From: Sphingobacteriales bacterium
GTDB taxonomy: Bacteria; Bacteroidota; Bacteroidia; Chitinophagales; UBA2359
Length of the DNA: 64,000 bases
Direction: 5' to 3'
Assembly (NCBI GenBank): GCA_016711295.1
Contig: JADJTE010000002.1
Coordinates: forward strand, 496,001 to 560,000
A model generated the notes under the pieces. The model was given only the letters and a program-made list of their open reading frames with translations. It was not told where the DNA came from and did not search any database. The position numbers and the translations under genes are program-made. This document shows positions 1 through 10,950 of this stretch, piece by piece (within the stretch, counting starts at the first letter, position 1; the number at the start of each line of letters is the position of its first letter).

Positions 1-1
1 C

Positions 2-3000
2 AAAGTAGCTCCCACTAATGCAGAAGACCCAACAGGCGATGCCCTTGCCCCCAACGTAACAGTCATTAGCCTACCTTCATCGTTTATCAGTTTCGATAAC
101 GTACAATATAACGGCACGCGCACAAATACAAGCATCACCGACCTCATTAACCCCAGCAATTGGACGGGCAATAGCACACCTATTATTCTAAATACCACCG
201 CTTTTACCTTTGCTTGCCCCACCCTAAGCAACCTTACTGCTGATGCCACTACTACTTGTTCGGGCGATGCGGTACAGGTTTGTGCTACGGTCGATAATGC
301 CAACGCACCTAACCCTACTGTGGTATTCAGCGACGGCGGCACACCCGTAGCGGGCGTAGCAACGGTTTTTGCGCCGCGCCCTCGCTCACTTACCGTAGGA
401 CTCAATGCTCTCTCACCCTACACAATGCCCACGGGCACCATTTACGTAGGCGACTATATTTTGTTACCTGCTACTGCTCAACACCCTATCGAAACCACCA
501 GCGTACCACCAGGTGCGGCAGATGTCACTTCGTCGTCTACGGGTGTAGTGTATCAAGTGACGGAGGAAGGCACTTACAATATTCGTTGCGCCATCCATAC
601 GGGTAGCATGACAGGAACTTTTACAGCAGTAGCCCGACCCAACACCGATGCACAGCAATGTGCCACCCTCAATCCGACCAACACCAATTGTGCTGCATCA
701 ACTGCCGATTTTACGGCTACGCCCGAAAATTGCGATGGCGGCGCAACCTTGAACGGTTTGGCGGCTACAGTATACCCCAATTTATCGCTCAACGCATCGG
801 GTGATGGTGCTTGTGGTGTCATTAGTGCCACAGCTACACCTGCTGCTTGCGGCACGGTGACGTATAGCGTCGATTATACGGCGGGAGGTACTGACGTAAG
901 TGGTGTAAGCGGCAATAGTTTTACGCCCTCGGCAGGTCAGTCGGGAACGATTACTTTTACTATCACCAATACAGGTGCGCCGTCGGGTTGTGCCGCTACC
1001 ACGTCAGGCGTAGTAGCGTTCGATTGCCCTGCGGCACCTGTTTGCCCCACTACGGTCAGCATATCGGGCGCACCTGCTACGGCATGTCAAGGCGCGAACA
1101 TTATGATGATGGCTTCGGTTGACCAAGGCGTATTAAATACCAATTACACGATACAATGGGAAGAAAGCATCGATGGCGGAGCATTTGCCTCCGTAGGTGC
1201 CGCCAATGGCGGGCAGACCTTGATGTATATGCCTGCCGTTTCTTGGTTATCGGTCTGTGGTGGCGAGAACCATACTTACCGTGTTGTGCTTACGCCTATT
1301 GGTGCTTGTGTGGGTGCGGCCCTCACGTCCAACACCAATACGACTTCCGTTTATCCGTCGTTGAGTATCTCGGCATCGGGTGATGGTGCTTGTGGTGTCA
1401 TTAGTGCCACAGCTACACCTGCTGCTTGCGGCACGGTGACGTATAGCGTCGATTATACGGCGGGAGGTACTGACGTAAGCGGTGTAAGCGGCAATAGTTT
1501 TACGCCTTCGGCAGGTCAGTCGGGAACGATTACTTTTACTATCACCAATACAGGTGCGCCGTCGGGTTGTGCCGCTACCACGTCAGGCGTAGTAGCGTTC
1601 GATTGCCCCGACCCCTGCACCAACTTCGCCCCGCCTACGGTCACATCGCCCATAGCGGTTTGCGAAGGCGGTAGCACGACCATCACGCCTACGGGCGGCG
1701 GTTCGGGTGGTACGGGCGGCGGCATCGCCGACCTATTTATTTCGGAATATGTAGAGGGTTCGAGTAATAATAAATGTATAGAGATATATAATGGCACAGG
1801 ATCGGCTGTTGTGTTAGATGGCGTATATGCCATAGGCGTTTATACTAACGGTAGCCCAACTATTAGCAGCACCTTTAATTTGGCGGGAACCATTGCTAAT
1901 AATGATGTTTGGGTTGTTTGTCGTACTGAGACTACCATTTTTACCCTCCAAGACCAATCCTTAGCACTTAACTATAACGGCAATGATGCAGTGGCTCTGC
2001 TCAAAAATGGTGTGCCTATCGATATTTTGGGCAATATCGGCTGCAACCCTGGTACCAATTGGACATCGGGAGCCTTAGCTACGAGCGAACAGACCTTGGT
2101 GCGCAATGCGGCTGTTTATCAAGGTATCGCGATTGACCCCACCAATACGCCTTGCGATTTCCCGACCTTAGCCAGCGAGTGGACTTCGTTTGCGCAAGAT
2201 AATAGCGCGAATTTGGGTAGCCATACCTCTACTGCATCGTCGGGAGAGCCCCAACCTACAATTATTATACGACCGACCCCAGCGGCGGCGGTCAAACCCC
2301 TGTGGCTACGGGCGCGTCTTATACGCCTACAAGTAGCACCGAATACTACGGTCACTATTTACGTCACTGCCGACGACGGTACTTGCGAAAGTACTGCCGT
2401 GCCCGTTATGGTGTCGGTAACAGCTAATGCCAATGCAGGAGCAGATGCAGCTACTACGGTTTGTAATGCTACTGCTGAGGGAATAACTACTATTGATTTA
2501 GCTACGCTTGTTAGTGGTGCTAACGGCGCGGGCACTTTTGCACCCGTAGGTGGCGCACCCGCCCTAAGCGGTACTACTTTTGACGGTAACGGACTTACAT
2601 CCAATGTTTATTTATATACTTATACCGTAGCGGCTATTGCCCCTTGTACGGTTGATGATGTAGCTAATTTTGCTATTACGGTCAATGATTGCGTGGGTGC
2701 GGTATGCAGTCTTACGCTTGGCACGATAAGCGTGAGTACGTGTAGCTATGACGGTACGCAAAGCACAGCCACCGTAACCGTACCGCTGACTTGGGCTGAT
2801 GCCCCTGCAAGTGAAGATATCGTTGTGAGTGTACAAGGTGCATCTGCCCAAACCATCAGTAGCCCTGCTGCTTCGGGCAGTCAAACCCTTACCTTTACTG
2901 TTCCTGCCGACGGCGGTACTGCCAAAAGCATCGGTGCAGCATTTAGTATTACGACCACCTGCGCCGATACCGATACTTATGATGCCCCCGCTGCTTGCGC

Positions 3001-6000
3001 TCCTGACTGTACGGGATTCGTCCCGCCTACGGTCACATCGCCCATAGCAGTTTGCGAAGGCGGTAGCACGACCATCACGCCTACGGGCGGCGGTTCGGGT
3101 GGTACAGCCCCTGCTCCGATTACCGACCTATTTATTTCGGAATATGTAGAGGGTTCGAGCAATAATAAATGTATAGAGATATATAATGGCACAGGCGCGG
3201 CTGTTGTATTAGATGGTGTGTATAGCATTGCCGTTTATAGTAATGGGAGTCTTACGCCCAATACACCTATTGCTTTGGTGGGTACTATTGCCAATGGTGA
3301 TGTATTTGTGATTTGCCAAACTACGGCAGATCACGACTTTCTTGGGTTTGTCTGACCAGACAACCTCGCTCAACTATAATGGCGACGATGCGGTAACACT
3401 GCGTAAAAATGGCAATATTATTGATATTTTTGGCAATATCGGCTACGATCCCAGTACCCAATTGGACATCAGGAGGCGCAGCTACGAGCGAACAGACCTT
3501 GGTGCGCAATGCGGCTGTTTATCAAGGTATCGCGATTGACCCCGCGAATACGCCTTGCGATTTCCCCGCCTTAGCCAGCGAGTGGACTTCGTTTGCGCAA
3601 GATAATAGCGCGAATTTGGGTAAGCCATACTTCTACGCCGCCTATTATTAGCACTACAACCTACAATTATTATACGACCGACCCCAGCGGCGGCGGTCAA
3701 ACCCCTGTGGCTACGGGCGCGTCTTATACGCCTACCGTAGCACTGAATACTACGGTCACTATTTACGTCACTGCCGACGACGGTACTTGCGAAAGCACTG
3801 CCGTGCCCGTTATGGTATCGGTTCGGGCGGTGGCTATTGCAGGAGCAGATGCAGCTACTACCGTTTGTAATGCTACTGCCGAAGGGACAACTACTATTGA
3901 TTTAGCTACGCTTGTTAGTGGTGCTAACGGCGCGGGCACTTTTGCACCCGTAGGTGGCGCACCCGCCCTAAGCGGTACTACTTTTGACGGTAACGGGCTT
4001 ATACCCAATGTTTATTTATATACTTATACGGTAGCGGCTATTGCCCCTTGTACGGTTGATGATGTAGCTAATTTTGCTATTACGGTCAATGATTGCGTAA
4101 CTGATTGTAGCAATTTTGCCGCTCCTACTGTTACTTCCCCCTTGGTGGCGTGCGAGGGCAATAGCATTGTTATCGCGCCTACGGGTGGTGGCACAGGCGG
4201 CGCGTCGCCCCTTAATATGACACACGTGGGATTTTGAGTCTGCTGACCTCAGCGGCGTATCGAATAATCCCACCGTTGTGAGTAACCCCGCTGCCCCCCT
4301 TGCGGGTGCGGGTATCAATGCCCTTAACCATGCTGCGGCTTTGTCGGGTGGTTGTTCAGCGGCTGTTGCCACGAGCAATTTTAATGCTACATCAGGCAGC
4401 AATGGACAGACCGATGCAATTGCGAGTGGTGATTATGTTGAGTTTTGTGTAGGTACAGTACAAGCAGGCTATACCCTTAATATAACAGGTATGACTTGGG
4501 GTAGCCGCATTTCAGGCACGGGTCCCGCGTCGTATGCGGTATATGCTTCCAATGACCTTATTACGCCTCTGGCTACGGGTAGCATAACAACATCTATCAA
4601 TATAAATCCCTGCGAGACCGAAACTGTATCATTTGCTTCTACTGCTACTTGCTACCGCATCTATGCTTGGGGTGCTTCGGGAACAGGAGGTACGTTCCGC
4701 ATTGACAACCTCGTGTTGAGCGGTCAAGCAATTCCGACGGGAGCTACGTCATACAACTTCTACGATGCTGACCCCGTACCCGGTCCCGCCACTTTATTGT
4801 TGGGCAATGCCTTTTCTTATACTCCGACCATAGCACGGTGCGACCACTACTATTTATGTGACTGCCGCCAATACTACTTGAGAGGTGTGGCGGTACCCGT
4901 AACAACGAGTATAGTAGCACGCTGCCAATGCGGGAAGCGACGGCGCGGCTACTGTATGCAATGCCACTGCCGAAGGCATAACTACCGTTGATTTGGCTAC
5001 TTTGTTGAGTGGCGCACAAGCAGGTGGCATTTTTGCAGCATTAGGTGGCGCACCCGCCCTTAGCGGCACTACCTTTGATGGCAATGGCTTATCTCCTGCG
5101 GTGTATCAATATACCTATACCGTAGATGCTACTGCACCTTGTACGACCAACGATGTAGCGACATTTACGATTACAATCAATGATTGTTTGACCGACCCTT
5201 GTACGGGTTTCGTAGCACCTGATGTAGCCGACCTCAATTTGTGTGAAGGAGATGCTGTTAATATAACACCTGAAAACGGAGGCATCGAACCTATTACCGA
5301 TTTGTTTATATCTGAATACATTGAGGGTAATATCGGTAGTAATAAATGTATCGAAATATATAACGGTACAGGCGCGGCAATTGATTTGGCTGCGGGGCAA
5401 TACCAAATTATTTTGTATAGCAATGGTTTGATTATTCAAACTATCATCAACCTGACGGGAACGGTAGCCAGCGGCGATGTATATGTGGTGTGCAATCCTA
5501 ATGCAAGTGCCGCATTTTTAGCACAAGCCGACCAAACAAGCACCAGCATGTCGCATAACGGCAATGATGCTATTGCATTGGTCAAGAATGGTGCGAACAT
5601 CGATATTGTAGGTAATATAGGCTGTAATCCAGGACTTGAATGGGTGGCAAGCAGCAATAGCACCCTCAACCAAACCTTAGTGCGCCTACCTTCTGTAACG
5701 CATGGTGTTGCCACTGACCCCACCGATACGCCTTGCGATTTCCCAACCTTAGCGGCTGAATGGACGGCTTTGGGTGCAGATAATAGCAGCAATTTGGGAA
5801 CGCATGTGAGTAGTGGCAGTACTACGTCAGTACCGCCCACATCGTATAATATATATGCCGACAATGGTGGTGTGCAAGGCGCACTCATCACCACTATTGC
5901 GCCAGGTGGCTCTTATAGCCCGCCCGTAGGCACGACCAACTATTTTGTGACTGCCGTGAGTAGCTCGCCCACCTGCGAAAGCCCCGCCGAAATGGTCAGC

Positions 6001-9000
6001 GTTAGTATCAATCCTAACATTACCGCAACAGCTACCGATGGCGATTGTAGCAATTTGGCGGCTTCGATTACCCAAGACAATCCTGCTTTTACTGCCATTT
6101 GGACGGCTACCTATACCAGTGGTAGTGGGCAGGTGAATGGTACAGGTTTTGTATTCGACTTTTCGGCATCTGTACCTGGTGTAGCGGGAACGGTGACATT
6201 TACAGTTGTCAATCCTAATGCGCCTAATGCTTGCGATACAGCACAATATACAGTGCCGTTCTCTTGTATTACGTTGCCCTGCTCGCTTACCACTACTGCT
6301 ACGCCGCAGGTTTGCAATACTGATGGTACGTATGACCTGAGCGTAGGCGTAACGGCGAGCAACCAGCAATTCAGCCAATTTGTGCTTGATGTAGCAGGTA
6401 CGCAATATGGACCTTATGACTATTCGGCATCGCCCGTAACTATTCCGAACCTCGCAGGCGATGGTGCAAGCAATGTGCCCGTCACAGCGACAGATTACGG
6501 CGGATGGATTATCAACGAAATCTTGTACGACCCCAATAGCGATGCCAACGGCGACGGCACAGTATCGTCATCAACCGACGACTTTGTAGAAATTGCCAAT
6601 TTTACAGGCATTAGCCAAGATATAAGCGGTTATACCTTACAAATAGGCGCAACGACCTATACCGTACCGACGGGAACAATTATTGCTAATGGCTGTGCCT
6701 TGGTTGTATTTGGTGGCGGTACGCCTGTAGGCACTTTTGGCGGTGCTACTGTCTTGGCGGGCACATTCAGTTTGTCGCCTATTAGCGGTACAGTTACGTT
6801 CCGCGATGCTGCTAACGTAACGCTCGCCACACGCAGTTATACGGGCAGCGTGAGCGACAACGTTTCTATCACCTTGAACCCCAACCTTACTGGTACGGCT
6901 ATGGCACTGCATTCTACAGTAGGTACAGGCGCACAATCGCCCGGTACCTTGGCAGATGGCACACCATTTGCGGGTTGCGGTACGGCATATAACTCTTGTA
7001 GCAGCAGCACCACCTACAACGCACCTACATGGCACAGTTGCTTGCCCCACTTTGACGGGGCAGGCTGTAAGCGTAACTTCTCTCTGCTCAGACCTTGCTG
7101 TTCCTTATACCGTAGGCACAACGACAGGTGGCGGTTCGGTCACTTGGGTATATAGCACCGCTGTTGGGTTTGATGCCTATGGCGCGGCGGCTGTGCCGTT
7201 TAGCGGTACTTTGCCTGCCAATATAGGTTGCGACCCAGTCAATTATTATATCAAAGCTCGTTTAGACGGTGTTTCGGGTTGTACGGCGGTTAGTACTGAG
7301 TTTGTTGTAGCAGTATATCCCAATATTAGCTACACCATAACAGCGCAAGGCGGTTGTACGGCTTCTATCCAGCCCGCTTGTCCTGGTGCTTCCGTTACAT
7401 ATACCGACCCGCAAAGCGGTAGTACCGTTGTAGGTAGTAGCTATACTGCACCTGCGGGCACAGCGGGCAGTGTTACATTTAGCATTCAAGTATCGGCTGC
7501 GCCTGCGGGCTGCAACCTAAGTACCATTGCTGTACCATTTAATTGCCCTGCGCCTTGTCCTATTCTTACGGGTCAAGACCTAAGCTCGGTGGCAATCTGT
7601 TCGGGCGGAACGGTTGATTATACCGTAGGTACAACCAGTACAGGTAGCGGTACGGTTACGTGGGTTTATGGCACAACGGCGGACTTTAATGCCTATGGTG
7701 CTTCGGCTACGGTATTTAGCGGCACTTTGCCCGCTAACAATACTTGTAATCCTATGACGTATTACCTGAAAGCCCGTTTAGATGGCTTAACGGGTTGCAC
7801 GGCTACGAGCGAGGAATTTGTAGTAGCAGTTTATCCGAATATTAGCGCAGCTATTACGGCACAAGACGCTTGTGCGGTGTCAGTTGTTGCCAATTGTGCC
7901 AACTTTATGGTACATTATACCGACCCACAAAGTGGCTCAATGCTTATGGGCAATAGCTATACAGCTCCTGCGGGCACGTCGGGCAATGTTGTGTTTGATG
8001 TGATGCAGAACAATGCGCCCTACGGCTGCGATATAGTATCGGTATCTGTGCCTTATAATTGTACTACTGCTTGTCCTACCCTTAGCGGTCAGGAGGTGGC
8101 TACATCGGCTATTTGTTCGGGTTCGACAGTTAGTTATACCGTAGGTACAACCAGTACAGGCAGCGGGACGGTTACGTGGGTTTATGGCACAACAGCGGGC
8201 TTTGATGCTTATGGTGCGGGGGCTACAACATTTAGCGGTACTTTGCCTGTCAACAATACTTGTGCGGCGGTGGTCTATTACCTCAAAGCCCGTTTAGATG
8301 GCGTAACGAGCTGTACGGCTACGAGTGCCGAATTTACGGTAACGGTTTATCCGAATATCAATACAACTATTACAGCGCAAGATGCTTGTACGGTATCGAT
8401 TACATCTAACTGTGCTAACTTTACAATTAACTATACCGACCCCACTACGGGCGCGAGCATTGTAGGCAATAGCTATACGGCTGCTGCGGGCACATCGGGT
8501 AATGTTGCCTTCACGGTTACGCAAACGGCTGCTCCGCTGGGCTTTGTTTGCCGCACCGCTACGGTATCAGTGCCTTACAATTGTATTTTGACCTGTCCCA
8601 CTCTTAGCGGTCAGGCGGTAGCTACGACAGCTATTTGTTCAGGTTCGACAGTTAGTTATACCGTAGGTACAGCAACACCCACCACAGCAGGCGCGGCGGT
8701 ATCGTGGTATTATAGCACCAATGCAGCATTTGACCCATATACAGACGGTACGGCATTTAGCGGCACTTTGCCCGCCAACAATACCTGCGCTCCGGTCAGC
8801 TATACGCTCAAAGCGCGTTTAGATGGCGTAGCGGGCTGTACGGCTACGAGCGAGGCGTTTTCGGTAGCGGTTTATCCCGCAGTAGGCGCAAGCATAACAG
8901 CGCAGAACTTGTGTACAGTGAGTATTACGCCTAATTGCCCCAACTTTACAGTCAGCTATACCGACCCGCTAAGCGGTGCTGTGATAGCCAACAATAGCTA

Positions 9001-9934
9001 TACGGCAGCTAACTGCTCTAATGGCAATATCGCTTTTACGGTGAGCCAAGCAGGTGCGCCTGCAACTTGCGCAACTACTACGCTTACAGTGCCCTATAAT
9101 TGCGATAATGGTACTTGCGGCGGCTGTGTGTTGCCCTCTGCTACGGTGACAGTAACACCAGGCAATGGCGGTACGGGCACGTTTGCTTACGATATCATTA
9201 CCTATACTATTGCGGGCGGCGTAGCACCATACAACTTTAATTGGGACAATACGGGTTATGTGCGCTATGACATTGATTATACGGCTACGGGCGTAGTGAT
9301 TACGCTGTATGTGTCGGATAATGCCCAATACAATATCACAGTGAGCGATTCGCAAGGTTGCCAAACGGTGATTTTAGACGAAGATATATCTAACCCGGGC
9401 CCGCCCACGCTTGATATTACGAGCTATACCATAACGGCGGTTAGCAGCAATGCTACTAACAACGGAGCTATCAATATCACGGTATTTGGCGGTACGCCAG
9501 GCTATACTTACCAATGGAGCAATGGCGCAAATACCGAAGATGTGTCGGGCTTGTCGTCGGGTTGGTACTCGGTGACGGTGACAGATGCGGGCAACCCGCA
9601 GCAGCAAACCATAGGTTGGTATTGGGTGCCCAAAAACCGACGCGGTAGGAACAAAACTGCTGATGCCCTTGTGCCCGATTTGAGCGTGTCGCCCAATCCT
9701 GCCAATACAGTGGCGGTTGTAGCGTTTAGCGTACCAACGGCGGGTATGGTCAGCGTGACATTGCATGATATATCGGGCAAACAGATTGCCGAATTGTATG
9801 CCGACCAAGCTAATGCTGAACAATGGTACGAGCTGCCCCTACAAACCGATGCCTTAGCTGCGGGCTTGTATTTGGTACAACTGCGCGATAGTGCAGGAAA
9901 TATGCAGACGACCAAAGTATTGGTAACGCGATAG
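2..9934 (+). CDS. Giant T9SS-sorted adhesin-like protein (3' part, frameshifted)
   Basis: A secreted, very Thr/Ser/Gly-rich repeat protein that is open from the window edge, so no start is visible. It reads through several frames: frame 2 to ~3355, then changes near 3340, 3460, 3630, 4225, 4850-4990 and 7030-7043. Domain order: Cys-rich Ig-like modules (two near-identical copies at 794-1029 and 1373-1608); LTD-like modules opening with DLFISEYVEG at ~1727, ~3118 and ~5293; a diverged LTD (INEILYDP) at ~6510; four ~510-bp modules between 7043 and 9105; a SprB-like repeat (GGTPGYTYQW) at ~9487; and a type A T9SS sorting domain (SVSPNPANT to KVLVTR) at ~9680-9931. The sorting domain implies export through the outer membrane and surface anchoring or release. 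Its ligand is unknown. The frameshifts lie between intact, matching modules, so sequence error is likelier than a pseudogene, but decay cannot be excluded. Confidence 0.8.
794..1608 (+). repeat. Direct repeat pair inside the adhesin (236 bp x2)
   Basis: The segments 794-1029 and 1373-1608 are the same 236 bp with only about two differences by eye. Each encodes one Ig-like module ending in VAFDCP. Near-identity at DNA level, including third codon positions, points to recent duplication or gene conversion. Confidence 0.85.
1616..4105 (+). repeat. ~1.08-kb duplicated LTD block (1616-2693 and 3007-4105)
   Basis: Two long, highly similar blocks each carry a Pro-rich lead, an LTD-like module and a GADAATTVCNAT module. 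They differ by small indels. Copy 1 has compensating shifts over ~2240-2340, so a stretch is read out of phase yet stays open. Copy 2 breaks into several frames at 3340-3640. A third, more diverged block follows at ~4970-5830. Confidence 0.8.
7043..9105 (+). repeat. Four tandem ~510-bp adhesin modules
   Basis: Modules begin near 7043, 7555, 8072 and 8597 with a CP-x-L-x-GQ motif. They continue through YTVGT, SGTLP, KARLDG and VAVYPN and end in a Cys-containing VPYNC motif. These are protein-level tandem repeats diverged at DNA level, older than the 794/1373 pair. Confidence 0.85.
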
Positions 9935-9958
9935 TCAGACCAACGTTTTTATAAATGC

Positions 9959-9994
9959 CACCGCCGCAACGGAATTTACTCTGTTGCGGCGGTG
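9959..9994 (+). terminator. Intrinsic terminator of the adhesin gene
   Basis: A perfect 12-bp GC-rich stem (9959-9970 with 9983-9994) with a 12-nt loop is followed by a T-rich run, 25 bp after the adhesin stop codon. Confidence 0.85.
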
Positions 9995-10051
9995 CTTTGT
10001 TTTGCGGTATAGGTATATAGCGCGGCGGTCGACGAAAAAAATTTGGCTGTT

Positions 10052-10681
10052 TTAGGAGATGCGATATATCTCCATAATACCTGCTAAAATTTTAGGGAAA
10101 TCAATTTTGAGGTCTATTAACTTACCTGTTTTGATGTCGAATACCCAGCCGTGTACGGTTATTTCGCGGTCGCGGTAGGCTTCTTGTACGGCGGCTAATT
10201 TGATGACATTGATACACTGCTCTTGGACATTCAGTTCGACTAATCTATCGTAGCGGTCGTGTTTATTGGTAATGGCGTTCAATTCGTCTTTATAGGTGCG
10301 ATATACATCGCGGATATTGCGCAGCCAAGGGTTCAGAATGCCCAAATCGGCAGGCTGCATAGCCGCTTTTACGCCCCCACAGCCGTAGTGCCCACAAACG
10401 ATGATATGTTTTACTTTTAAATGACGGACGGCATAATTAATAACGCTCATGGCATTGAGGTCTATGCTGATGACCATATTGGCGATATTGCGGTGTATAA
10501 ACACCTCGCCGGGTTGAGCACCCATCAAATCTTCGGCAGTGACGCGACTATCGGAGCAGCCGATGTATAAAAATTCGGGTTCTTGCCCTTGCGCTAATTG
10601 CTCGAAGTATTGCGGATTAGTTTGCAATTTTTCGGCTATCCAAGCTTCGTTGTTATAAAATATTTTTTCAAATTTGTCCAT
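10052..10681 (-). CDS. can: Beta-class carbonic anhydrase
   Basis: Zinc enzyme converting CO2 and water to bicarbonate; cytoplasmic, as there is no signal peptide. At 209 residues it has the usual length for the beta class. The zinc-site motifs are intact: GCSDSR (Cys42, Asp44, Arg46) and GHYGCGG (His98, Cys101). It supplies bicarbonate for carboxylases and pH balance. It is transcribed towards the adhesin and separated from the defence-like operon by a MITE, so it is probably its own transcription unit. No frameshift is seen. The symbol follows the E. coli beta-CA; paralogues cannot be distinguished. Confidence 0.95.
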   Translation of the reverse strand: MDKFEKIFYNNEAWIAEKLQTNPQYFEQLAQGQEPEFLYIGCSDSRVTAEDLMGAQPGEVFIHRNIANMVISIDLNAMSVINYAVRHLKVKHIIVCGHYGCGGVKAAMQPADLGILNPWLRNIRDVYRTYKDELNAITNKHDRYDRLVELNVQEQCINVIKLAAVQEAYRDREITVHGWVFDIKTGKLIDLKIDFPKILAGIMEIYRIS

Positions 10682-10819
10682 GCTAAAATGGGGTTTTAGT
10701 GGTTTATATTGGTGGAATAATTGCTTAGTGGTTTGATTTTCTAATTTTGAGTATTAATTTTGCCTGCCATGTATCCATTTCCAAGGGTTAGGACTTAGGA
10801 AATAGCGTTAGATAATTGG

Positions 10820-10940
10820 TAACTATTTAGGGTATAGGGTTTTGGGTATGGGGTTTTGGGCTATGTCTATCTGATAATGCCTGATATCGTTGTATATTCG
10901 ATTAGAAATAGCTATTCTCCCTACAAGGCTAAATAGTTAC
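10820..10940. mobile_element. MITE family 1, copy A (121 bp)
   Basis: Bounded by perfect 12-bp inverted repeats GTAACTATTTAG (10820-10831) and CTAAATAGTTAC (10929-10940). The interior is the reverse complement of copies at 26.0, 27.4 and 50.8 kb. The flanking octamers are GATAATTG and GATATGTC, so no clear target duplication survives here. It lies between the carbonic anhydrase start and the end of the DUF3883 gene. Confidence 0.85.
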
Positions 10941-10950
10941 GATATGTCTA

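Noticed and set aside
7262..9915. Minus-strand ORFs of 75-149 codons opposite the adhesin
   Set aside because: They are Arg/Cys-rich shadows of a repetitive plus-strand coding frame.
2..9934. Adhesin as a true pseudogene
   Set aside because: All modules and the sorting domain survive intact between indels, and similar indels occur in essential genes such as lipA and upp, so error is likelier.
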